Shown: one piece after another, positions 42,732-50,341 of the stretch | Layout: each line of letters starts with the position of its first letter | How positions within the stretch are numbered: the stretch's first letter is position 1 | From: Streptomyces sp. CG4 | GTDB taxonomy: Bacteria; Actinomycetota; Actinomycetes; Streptomycetales; Streptomycetaceae | Assembly (NCBI RefSeq): GCF_041080655.1 | Contig: NZ_CP163525.1 | Span: 8,928,001-8,992,000, forward strand | Reading direction: 5' to 3' | DNA: 64,000 nt | Program-made: the position numbers and the translations under genes | Notes under the pieces: generated by a model | What the model saw: the letters and a program-made list of their open reading frames with translations, nothing else | Databases searched by the model: none | What the model was told of the DNA's origin: nothing

Positions 42732-43430
42732 ATGGCAGCAGATCCCTCCCCCCAGACCCCCGCGGAACCGCCGGAGGGCGGGCGGAGTTCCGGCCGTGGG
42801 CGGCTGACGCTGTGGGGCGCGGCGATCGTCCTCCTCTTCGTCAGCGTGTTCGGCGGCCACCACGGCTCGGACGACACACCGCGGGTCTCCCGGGCCCACG
42901 CGCCGCAGCGTACCCATCACACGGGCGGGAGCACCCCGTTCAAAGCCCAACCGCAAGAGCACGAGGTGGTCAACGAACTGCCCAGATCCGAACCGACCCG
43001 CCTGCTCATCCCCAAGATCTCCGTGGACGCCCCCTTCACCACCCTGGCCATGGACGCCTCGGGTACGCTCAAGCCGCCACCGGCCGGTGACACCAACCTC
43101 GTCGGCTGGTACTCCGAGGGTGTCTCGCCCGGGGAGATCGGCACCGCGATCATCGCCGGGCACCTGGACACGACGACCTCCCCGGCCGTCTTCGCCAACC
43201 TCGACGACCTGACCGCGGGCGACGAGTTCACGGTGCAGCGCGCCGACGGACGCGATGCCGACTTCGTCGTGGACGACGCCGAGACCTACGCCAAGGACAA
43301 CTTCCCCAGCAACCGCGTCTTCGGCGACGCCCAGCGCGCCGAGGTCCGGCTGATCACCTGTGCGGGGCCGTACGACAAGGCGGCGAAGGACTACACCAAC
43401 AACCTCGTGGTCTACGCCCACCTGGAGTGA
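42732..43430 (+). CDS. Class F sortase
   Basis: 232 residues. One N-terminal TM segment (about 25-42, LTLWGAAIVLLFVSVFGG), a Pro/His linker, and the sortase barrel: RLLIPKISVDAPFTTLAM, catalytic His in IAGHLDTTT, catalytic Cys in RLITCAGPYD. Membrane-bound transpeptidase that would anchor proteins to the wall or to each other. GAGGTGG lies upstream of ATG 42732. The upstream repeat protein is the obvious candidate substrate. Confidence 0.9.
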   Translation: MAADPSPQTPAEPPEGGRSSGRGRLTLWGAAIVLLFVSVFGGHHGSDDTPRVSRAHAPQRTHHTGGSTPFKAQPQEHEVVNELPRSEPTRLLIPKISVDAPFTTLAMDASGTLKPPPAGDTNLVGWYSEGVSPGEIGTAIIAGHLDTTTSPAVFANLDDLTAGDEFTVQRADGRDADFVVDDAETYAKDNFPSNRVFGDAQRAEVRLITCAGPYDKAAKDYTNNLVVYAHLE

Positions 43431-43469
43431 GCCGACCCGTACGGGCCGGGTGAGCCGAGCCCGTACGGC

Positions 43470-44636
43470 TCAGGCGGCGCCCTCCGCGAAGGGCCCGCCC
43501 GGAGCGAACGCGCGCGCCGCGAACCGCTCGCCGATGCGGCGGTGCGCGGCGGCGTCCGGGTGGATGCCGTCGGGCAGCGGCAGTTCGCCGGAGTCGGCCG
43601 CGCCGTACAGCTCACGCCCGTCGAGGTAGTGCAGGTGCGGGTCCTCGGCCGCTCGCGCGCGCACGATCCGGGCCAGCTCCTCCCGGATGACGCCCAGGGT
43701 GAGTTTCCCGCTCGCCTGCTCCGCCGGATCCCCGGTCGCCCGGAACAGCAGTCGCCCCTCGTGCAGGGCGGAGACGTCCATGAGGGTGGGGCCCGGCGTG
43801 TCCTCGTGCATCGGGCACAGGATCGGCGAGACGACGAGCAGCGGGATGTCGGGGTGCCCGTCACGGATGGTGTCGAGGAAGCCGTGCACCGCGGGCCCGA
43901 ACGCGCGCAGCCGCATCAGATCGGCGTTGACCACGTTGATGCCGAGCTTGACGCTGATCAGGTCGGTGGGCGTGTCGCGCAGTGCGCGCGCGGTGAACGG
44001 GTCGAGCAGCGCGCTGCCGCCCAGCCCCAGATTGATCAGTTCCGCCCCGCCGAGGGACGCGGCGAGCGCCGGCCAGGTGGTGGTCGGGCTCGCGGCGTCG
44101 GAGCCGTGGCTGATCGAACTGCCGTGGTGCAGCCACACCGTGCGGCCCCGGTCCGGTACGGGCTCCACGGGTGCGTCGGTGCGCAGCGCGACCAGCTCGG
44201 TCGTCTCGTTGTGCGGCAGCCAGATCTCCACGTCCTTGACGGTGCCGGGCAGCCCGCTGAAGCGCAGGGTGCCGACGGGGCCCGGCCGGTGCGCGGCGGT
44301 GCCGGTGGCCAGGTCGATGGTGAGCGTGTGGCCGCCGGCGACTAGGCCGCTGCCGGCCGGACGGCCGTCGACGATCAGGTCGTAGCAGCCCTCCGGACGG
44401 GGCGGAGCGCCGACGTAGACCCGCTTGGTCGGCAGGGTGTCCAGCTCGATGGTGGTCGCACGGGTGCGGAAGACCAGCCGTACGCCGGAGGGCTGGGACT
44501 CCGCCAGGGCCAGCTGCGGGTCGGCGCACTGTGCGCGGGCGCGGGCGGGCAGCCGGTGCGGCAGCAGTCCGTGCCCGGTGCGTTCCACGTCCAGCGCGCC
44601 GCGCAGGAGGTCGGGGGTCAGCGGGATGGTGTGCAT
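43470..44636 (-). CDS. SGNH/GDSL hydrolase with N-terminal beta-sandwich
   Basis: 388 residues. The C-terminal SGNH domain has the Ser block LHHGSSISHGSDA, Gly/Asn blocks NLGLGGSALL and VKLGINVVNAD, and the Asp-His pair LPDGIHPDAAAH. The N-terminal half (SGVRLVFRTRATTIELDTLP) resembles the domain of carbohydrate esterases of the CE2/CE17 kind. No signal peptide. It lies 35 bp downstream of a TetR gene on the same strand, so they form an operon. Confidence 0.87.
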   Translation of the reverse strand: MHTIPLTPDLLRGALDVERTGHGLLPHRLPARARAQCADPQLALAESQPSGVRLVFRTRATTIELDTLPTKRVYVGAPPRPEGCYDLIVDGRPAGSGLVAGGHTLTIDLATGTAAHRPGPVGTLRFSGLPGTVKDVEIWLPHNETTELVALRTDAPVEPVPDRGRTVWLHHGSSISHGSDAASPTTTWPALAASLGGAELINLGLGGSALLDPFTARALRDTPTDLISVKLGINVVNADLMRLRAFGPAVHGFLDTIRDGHPDIPLLVVSPILCPMHEDTPGPTLMDVSALHEGRLLFRATGDPAEQASGKLTLGVIREELARIVRARAAEDPHLHYLDGRELYGAADSGELPLPDGIHPDAAAHRRIGERFAARAFAPGGPFAEGAA

Positions 44637-44671
44637 GGTGTCGGCCTGCGTTTCGAAGGGGTCGAAGAGGG

Positions 44672-45241
44672 TCAGGGGGTGGGCCAGTCGCGCAGCAGGG
44701 AGTCGAGGGCGTCCAGGATCCGGGTCCAGGACTCCTGGGAGTCGGGGGCGCTGTGGCTGAATCCGCCGGCCAGCTCCAGGCCGACGTAGCCGTGGAAGAC
44801 GCTGCCGAGGAGCCGGACCGCGTGGGTCTGTTCGGGTTCGGCCAGGTCGTAGCCGCGCAGGATCGCGCGGGTCATCTGCGCGTGCCGGCCGCCCGCGCTC
44901 GCGGCCGCCGCCTCGGCATCCAGCGGGTGACGGGTCGCCGCGTAGCGGCCGGGATGCTCGCGGGCGTAGTCGCGGTACACGTCGGCGAACGCGGTGAGGG
45001 CGTCCTTGCCGGCCCGGCCGGCGAGCGCGTCGGCGGCGCGGTCGGCCAGCTCCTCCAACGCCAGCAACGCGATCCGGGTCTTGAGGTCCTGGGAGTTCTT
45101 CAGGTGCGAGTACAGGCTCGCGACCTTGACGTCGAACCGCCGGGCCAGCGCGGACACGGTCACCTGCTCGAAGCCGACCTCGTCGGCCAGCTCGGCACCG
45201 GCCCGGACGAGACGCCCGGTGGACAGGCCTGCGCGCACCAT
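44672..45241 (-). CDS. TetR-family regulator with WHG-like C-terminal domain
   Basis: 189 residues. HTH GFEQVTVSALARRFDVKVAS and LYSHLKNSQDLKTRIALLAL; the ligand domain has the FHGYVGLELAGGF motif of TetR_C_33/WHG proteins. GGGAGAAG precedes ATG 45241. Upstream lies a palindrome overlapping the promoter, so the TetR-SGNH operon is probably autorepressed. Confidence 0.9.
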   Translation of the reverse strand: MVRAGLSTGRLVRAGAELADEVGFEQVTVSALARRFDVKVASLYSHLKNSQDLKTRIALLALEELADRAADALAGRAGKDALTAFADVYRDYAREHPGRYAATRHPLDAEAAAASAGGRHAQMTRAILRGYDLAEPEQTHAVRLLGSVFHGYVGLELAGGFSHSAPDSQESWTRILDALDSLLRDWPTP

Positions 45242-45250
45242 GCTCTTCTC

Positions 45251-45293
45251 CCATCTGCCAAAATAGATTATGGGCCTTCCTAAAGCTTTTAGG
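45251..45293 (-). promoter_or_regulatory. TetR operon promoter and operator
   Basis: CCTAAAGCTTTTAGG (45279-45293) is a palindrome with an odd centre base. On the minus strand it is followed by a TAATCT hexamer, a good -10, about 25 bp before the TetR start. The AT-richness stands out. Confidence 0.6.
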
Positions 45294-45373
45294 CAAAGGG
45301 CAAATGGTGGAGTGATGTAGGGGGCGGGGTAGCCGGCCACGCAGGTCAGCGCCTCGGCGTCGGGCCGGGCCCA

Positions 45374-45529
45374 TGCCGCCGGCGCGTACCACTGGATGCC
45401 CACCGCCCCCGTATCCCAGCCGTGGGGGAGGAGGCGATCCCGCAGGAACACGGCGTTGGCGAGCACCTCGTCCTCGGTGACGGTCGTGCCGTAGCAGTCC
45501 CAGCTGTTCCAGCCCATCGGAGGCCGCAG
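45374..45529 (-). pseudogene. GH27-like glycosidase N-terminal fragment
   Basis: PPMGWNSWDCYGTTVTEDEV and FLRDRLLPHGWDTGAVGIQW are the opening of actinomycete GH27/alpha-galactosidase-like proteins. The catalytic barrel after strand 2 is absent; the frame runs on without homology toward the TetR gene. Only about 50 residues survive. Confidence 0.8.
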
Positions 45530-45614
45530 CCGCCGGTGACGGTGCTCCACGGGTGGGTGAAGAGGGCGGGAATTGGTTCGCGCACCGGCGACCGGTCGCC
45601 CTAGCCTGCCCGCC

Positions 45615-47027
45615 ATGGCAAAGGCACCTGTGCTCACACCCCGGGCGGACGACTTCCCGCGCTGGTACCAGGATCTGATCGCCAAGGCGGAGCTGGCCGA
45701 CAACGGCCCGGTGCGCGGCACCATGGTCATCCGACCGTACGGGTACGGCCTGTGGGAGCGGATGCAGCGGGAGTTGGACGCCCGGATCAAGGACGCGGGC
45801 GCGCAGAACGCCTACTTCCCGCTCTTCATCCCGCAGTCGTATCTGACGAAGGAGGCCGAGCACGTCGAGGGCTTCGCTCCCGAGCTGGCCGTCGTCACCC
45901 ACGGCGGCGGCAAGGAGCTGGAGGAGCCCGTCGTGGTCCGCCCCACCTCTGAGACGATCGTCAACGCATACTTCTCGAAGTGGGTGCAGAGCTACCGCGA
46001 CCTGCCGCTGCTGATCAACCAGTGGGCGAACGTGGTGCGCTGGGAGCTGCGCCCGCGTGTCTTCCTGCGGACAACGGAGTTCCTGTGGCAGGAGGGGCAC
46101 ACCGCCCATGCCAGCTACGAGGACGCCCGCGACTACGCGGCGCGTATCCACCGCGAGGTGTACGCCGACTTCATGGAGAACGTCCTCGCCATGGACGTCG
46201 TACCGGGACGCAAGACGGTACGGGAGCGGTTCGCCGGTGCGATCAACACGCTCACCCTGGAGGGCATGATGGGCGACGGCAAGGCCCTCCAACTGGGCAC
46301 CAGCCATGAGCTGGGCCAGAACTTCGCCAAGGCCTTCCATACGCGGTACCTGTCGCAGGACGGCCGGCAGGAGTACGTCTGGCAGACCTCCTGGGGCTCG
46401 ACCACCCGTATGGTCGGCGCGCTGGTGATGATGCACGGGGACGACGACGGGCTGCGCGTGCCGCCCCGGCTGGCCCCGGTGCAGGCGGTGGTCGTCGCCG
46501 TCAAGGGAGACCCGGAGGTGCTGGCCGAGGTCCGTGCGATCGGCGCGCGGCTGACGGCGGCGGGGGTGCGCGTCCAGGTCGACGACCGCACGGACGTGCC
46601 GTTCGGCCGGCGCGCGGTCGACTGGGAGCTGAAGGGTGTGCCGGTACGCATCGAGGTGGGACCGCGCGACCTGAAGAACCGCACCGCCGTGCTGGTCCGC
46701 CGTGTCCCGGGCACGAAGGAGCCGGTCGCCACCGAGGCGCTGGCCGCGCTGCTGCCCGGGGTGCTGCAGGACGACCAGGCGCTGCTGCTCGCACAGTCCC
46801 GTCGGCGCCGCGAGGACCGCACGGTCGAGACGACCACCATTGAGGAGGCCGCGGAGGCCGCGAGCACCGGCTGGGCCCGCATCCCCTGGGCGACACTCGG
46901 CCCCGAGGGCGAGGCCGGCCTCGCCGAGCAGGGCGTCTCGGTACGCTGCCTGGTCACCCCGGACGGCACGGTCCCGGAAAGCGACGACCAGCCGGGCAAC
47001 GTGGCCATCCTGGCGCGAGCGTACTGA
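45615..47027 (+). CDS. proS: Prolyl-tRNA synthetase, eukaryote/archaea-like type
   Basis: 470 residues. Class II motif 1 (RIKDAGAQNAYFPLFIPQSY), motif 2 (NVVRWELRPRVFLRTTEFLW) and motif 3 (SWGSTTRMVGALVMMHGDDD), then an anticodon domain (APVQAVVVAVKGDPEVLAEV) and a C-terminal zinc-like domain without cysteine cluster. There is no bacterial editing insertion (INS) domain between motifs 2 and 3, so this is the short ProRS type. Many Streptomyces carry such a gene besides or instead of the long type. ATG at 45615. Leader very short. Confidence 0.93.
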   Translation: MAKAPVLTPRADDFPRWYQDLIAKAELADNGPVRGTMVIRPYGYGLWERMQRELDARIKDAGAQNAYFPLFIPQSYLTKEAEHVEGFAPELAVVTHGGGKELEEPVVVRPTSETIVNAYFSKWVQSYRDLPLLINQWANVVRWELRPRVFLRTTEFLWQEGHTAHASYEDARDYAARIHREVYADFMENVLAMDVVPGRKTVRERFAGAINTLTLEGMMGDGKALQLGTSHELGQNFAKAFHTRYLSQDGRQEYVWQTSWGSTTRMVGALVMMHGDDDGLRVPPRLAPVQAVVVAVKGDPEVLAEVRAIGARLTAAGVRVQVDDRTDVPFGRRAVDWELKGVPVRIEVGPRDLKNRTAVLVRRVPGTKEPVATEALAALLPGVLQDDQALLLAQSRRRREDRTVETTTIEEAAEAASTGWARIPWATLGPEGEAGLAEQGVSVRCLVTPDGTVPESDDQPGNVAILARAY

Positions 47028-47165
47028 CGGGGACTTCGGTCAGGTCGTTCCCGCATACCCACCTTTTTGTGCGTACTTGGCGGCCGTAGCCGGACAGGAG
47101 AGGCTGTTTCTCGAGGTCAGGGGCAAGGCGACGACCGGGGGAGAGGAGGTGACCGTGGCGGTGTG

Positions 47166-47516
47166 TCAGGGCGTCGTACCGGGTGCGCGGAGCCGTTGCA
47201 GGCGGCGGTGTCCCCAGTCGGACACAGGGCCCAGGGCCTCGGACAGGTCTTGGCCGAAGCGGGTCAGCGTGTACTCCGTCTTCGGCGGCAGCACGTCGTA
47301 CACCTTCCGGTGCACCAGGCCGTCCTCCTCCATCTCGCGCAGCGCCTGAGTCAGTACCTTCTCGCTCAACCCCGGTAGCCGGCGCCGTAGTTCGGCGGGC
47401 CGGTGCGGGCCGGACTCCAGCAGCCACAGCAGGGACGTCTTCCACTTGCCGTCGATCACGGCGATCGCGGCGGTCACTCCGCAGACGTCCGGATCCTGGG
47501 CGCGGCTGCGTGTCAT
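47166..47516 (-). CDS. HxlR-family winged-helix regulator
   Basis: 116 residues. IAVIDGKWKTSLLWLLESGP, LRRRLPGLSEKVLTQALREM, and the wing YDVLPPKTEYTLTRFGQDLS. A conserved Cys (DVCGVT) near the N-terminus could sense electrophiles, as in YodB/HypR relatives. Start 47516 has AGAGGA. Divergent from the NAD(P)-binding reductase at 47581. Confidence 0.9.
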   Translation of the reverse strand: MTRSRAQDPDVCGVTAAIAVIDGKWKTSLLWLLESGPHRPAELRRRLPGLSEKVLTQALREMEEDGLVHRKVYDVLPPKTEYTLTRFGQDLSEALGPVSDWGHRRLQRLRAPGTTP

Positions 47517-47580
47517 CGGTGTCCTCTGTTCCCCAGCAGGCCGTACGGCCACCTTGTCTTACCTATACGGGAGTTGAAAC

Positions 47581-48468
47581 ATGTCCACGTCCACGAATCT
47601 TCCTGCCGTCACCGTGCTCGGGCTCGGCCCGATGGGCCGCTCGCTGGCCGGCGCGTTCCTGAAGGCGGGGCTGCGGACCACGGTCTGGAACCGCACCCCG
47701 GGCAAGGACCGGGAGCTGATCGAGCAGGGCGCGGCCGGCGCCGGATCGGCCGAGGAGGCCGTCGCGGCCGGTGACCTGATCGTGGTCTGTGTGGTGAACC
47801 ACGACGCCGTCGACGCCCTCCTGCGCCCCGAGCCCGTCACCCGCGCCCTCAAGGGCCGTACCGTCGTGAGCCTCACCGCCGACACCCCGCACCGAGCCCG
47901 CAGCACCGCGGACTGGGCGGCCGACCACGGCATCCGCTACCTGGACGGCGCGATCATGACCCCCGCCCCCAGCATCGGAACACCCGAGGCCGTCTTCCTG
48001 CACAGCGGACCGCGCGCCCTGTACGAGGAGTACCGGACCGTGCTGGAGGCATTGGGCGGCAGTCACACGCACCTCGGCGAGGAGATCGGACGCGCCGCCA
48101 CCTTCGACGTCGCGCTGCTCGACCTCTTCTGGACGGCGATGGCGGGCTATGCGCACGCCGTCGCGATCGCCCGGGCCGAGGGAGTCACCGCCGGGGAACT
48201 CGCACCTTTCGCGCAGGGCATCGGCGCGATCCTGCCCCCGCTGTTCGCGGAGTTCGCACAGGACGCCGACGACGGCACCTACTCCGGGGAGATCAACCCC
48301 CTCACCTCGGCCGCCTCGACCATGGCCCACGTCATCGATGTCTCCGAGGCCCACGGCATCGACGCGGGCGTGATGCGCGCGGTGGAAGGCCTGGCTCGCC
48401 GCACCATTGGCCTCGGCCACGGCAGGGACGGTTTCATCCGGGTCGCTGAGGTACTGGGCCGGCACTGA
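47581..48468 (+). CDS. NAD(P)-binding dehydrogenase, imine reductase-like
   Basis: 295 residues. Rossmann motif VTVLGLGPMGRSLAGAFLKA with NADPH-binding WNRTPGK, and the helical dimer domain containing DVALLDLFWTAMAGYAHAVA, typical of 6PGDH-like proteins of the imine reductase group. Asp in DVALLD takes the place of the catalytic acid. GGGAG precedes ATG 47581. Divergent HxlR gene; the 64-bp gap carries promoter elements (TTGTCTTACCTATACG). Probably induced by a reactive small molecule. Confidence 0.88.
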   Translation: MSTSTNLPAVTVLGLGPMGRSLAGAFLKAGLRTTVWNRTPGKDRELIEQGAAGAGSAEEAVAAGDLIVVCVVNHDAVDALLRPEPVTRALKGRTVVSLTADTPHRARSTADWAADHGIRYLDGAIMTPAPSIGTPEAVFLHSGPRALYEEYRTVLEALGGSHTHLGEEIGRAATFDVALLDLFWTAMAGYAHAVAIARAEGVTAGELAPFAQGIGAILPPLFAEFAQDADDGTYSGEINPLTSAASTMAHVIDVSEAHGIDAGVMRAVEGLARRTIGLGHGRDGFIRVAEVLGRH

Positions 48469-49188
48469 GACGACGGCTGGTCGGCATCGGTCGGGGCGCG
48501 TACGGCGTCGGGTCGGCACCTACGCGGACCCGAGGTCCCGCCCGGTCGGGGCGCGCGAACGGGGACCGGCCCCGAGGCGGTCCTGCTCGCCCGGCGCGGA
48601 TGAGCCGCGTGCGAGTGGCTCAGGCACCAGTGGGGGGCGAACGGAAGGGGCCGGACGTGCGGATACCGGCATGGAAGCCGATGCAGGGCCAGGAAGCCGA
48701 AGCCGGGTACGGGAGGCGATGCGGGCACGGGAGGTGATGCGGGTGTGGGAGGTGATGGGTGCTCGGGTGCTGATGGGGTCCGGAAGGCGGCGCATGTGCG
48801 GAAGCCGAGGCGGGCGCGGAACCCTTGCGGGCGCGGAGTCAATGCGGCGGACGGACCTGCTCAGGCTCCGCGCTCCGCAGGGCACGGCTCCGCAGGGCAC
48901 GGCTCCGCAGGGCACGGCTCCGCAGGGCACGGCTCCGCAGGGCACGGCCTCGCAGGGCACGGCGCTGCGAGCCACCGCGCCGCAAACCACCGCCCCACAA
49001 GGCACCGTCCCGCAACGCAACCGGCCTCCGAGGTCGGCGGACCTGCGACTTGTGTCGGGGGCGGCACAGTGCGACGCTTCGGTCCGCCGGCCGCGACCAC
49101 GGTCGGCGGTGCCTGTGAGCACCGGTTTTGCCGGAGCGGCGAACGGCCCCTCCGGAACCGGCCGTGGACCGAGACGGGGAGTGGCGCG
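48469..49188. other. 720-bp non-coding region before a LysR gene
   Basis: No gene with a plausible start, RBS and family resemblance. Open frames exist on both strands only because of GC-rich repeats. It includes the 15-bp minisatellite and looser GTGATGCGGG repeats around 48720-48780. Confidence 0.6.
48871..49020. repeat. 15-bp minisatellite, ten units
   Basis: Unit GGCTCCGCAGGGCAC. Units two to five are exact (48886-48945); the rest diverge progressively to the right, all in perfect 15-bp phase from 48871 to 49020. In the plus frame it would encode (APQGT)n; no coding context supports that. Confidence 0.93.
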
Positions 49189-50142
49189 ATGGAGCTGGAG
49201 CTGCGGCACCTGCGGGTGCTGTGCGCGATCGCCGACGCCGGCAGCGTGGGCCGCGCCGCGGCACAGCTCGGCTACTCGCAGCCCGCCGTGAGCACCCAAC
49301 TACGGCGCATCGAGCGCCACTTGGGCGAGCCCCTCTTCGAACGCGGCACGAGCGGAGTACGGCCCACCCGCTACGGCGCCGAGGTCGTCGCCCAGGCCCG
49401 CGACGTGCTGACCCGCGCCGACGCCATCGGCCACCGCCCGGCCGCCGCACGAGCCCGCCGTACCCTGCGCGTCGCGGCGACCAACTCGCCCATGCTGTCC
49501 GGCACCGTCTCCCGGGTCCGCACCCGGCTGCCGGAACTGTCCGTCGCGGTCACCAGCGTCTACGCCTCCTCGCGGATCGTGGAGCTGCTGGAGGAGGGCG
49601 CGGTGGACGCGGCCATCGCCGCCGACTATCCGGGTATGGAGCTGCGCCACTCGGACGCGGTGCGGCACCGCGGGATCGTGACGGAACCGACGTTCGTCGC
49701 CCTGCCCTCCCGGCACCGGCTACGGCAGTGCGCCCAGGTGCACCTCGCCGACCTGGCCGAGGACGCCTGGTTCGTGACCCCGGACGACGGGGCCGGCTGG
49801 CCCGGCGTGTTCTACGACGCCTGTGCGGCGGCCGGGTTCACCCCGGTCACCGTCCATGAGTTCCTGGGCGACCAGAACCAGCTGCAGAGCATGATCGCCG
49901 ACGGTCTGGGGGTGTCCCTCGTCCAGCCGACGCTGCGGCCGATTCCGCATGTCGTGGTCAAGCCGCTGGTCGGTTCCCCGCTGTGGTGCCGTTATGTGCT
50001 GGTCTGGCGGCCTGATGCCGTCACCGGGGAAGTCGTGGAGGCTCTGTCCCAGTCCGCCAACTCCGCCTACCGCGATCTCGTCGCCCAGGCCCCTCACCTG
50101 CGGGCCTGGGCCTCACGCACCTGGAGCGTCACCGGGGCGTAG
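49189..50142 (+). CDS. LysR family transcriptional regulator
   Basis: 317 residues. HTH LELRHLRVLCAIADAGSVGR and YSQPAVSTQLRRIERHLGEP; substrate domain with LRVAATNSPMLSGTVSRVRT. Of the streptomycete LysR type controlling secreted proteases. GGGGAG precedes ATG 49189. The M9 protease gene lies 200 bp downstream in the same direction and may be a target. Confidence 0.88.
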   Translation: MELELRHLRVLCAIADAGSVGRAAAQLGYSQPAVSTQLRRIERHLGEPLFERGTSGVRPTRYGAEVVAQARDVLTRADAIGHRPAAARARRTLRVAATNSPMLSGTVSRVRTRLPELSVAVTSVYASSRIVELLEEGAVDAAIAADYPGMELRHSDAVRHRGIVTEPTFVALPSRHRLRQCAQVHLADLAEDAWFVTPDDGAGWPGVFYDACAAAGFTPVTVHEFLGDQNQLQSMIADGLGVSLVQPTLRPIPHVVVKPLVGSPLWCRYVLVWRPDAVTGEVVEALSQSANSAYRDLVAQAPHLRAWASRTWSVTGA

Positions 50143-50341
50143 CGCGTCGCCCGGCGCCCAATTACCAGTAAATGAACGGGTGTTGAGTCATGACGATGTG
50201 TCAAAGGTGCGCCGGGATGTTATGAGTATCCAGTGGCATGTGCTATGTCACACGGCATTGTTGAGGCGGGCGGGCCGCTGAGACCCTGCCTCACACGCCT
50301 CAGCACCCCACCGAGGCGCATCCCTTCGTGGAGGAATCCAG

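Noticed and set aside
43470..46436. Long minus-strand ORF over SGNH, TetR and proS
   Set aside because: The frame crosses the proS gene antisense and the TetR gene in another frame; only the SGNH part (43470-44636) is homologous.
48871..49020. CRISPR-like array
   Set aside because: Units are contiguous with no spacers and no cas genes are near.
48520..49299. Minus-strand ORF with CGAVP repeats
   Set aside because: Created by the 15-bp minisatellite; no start signal and no homology.
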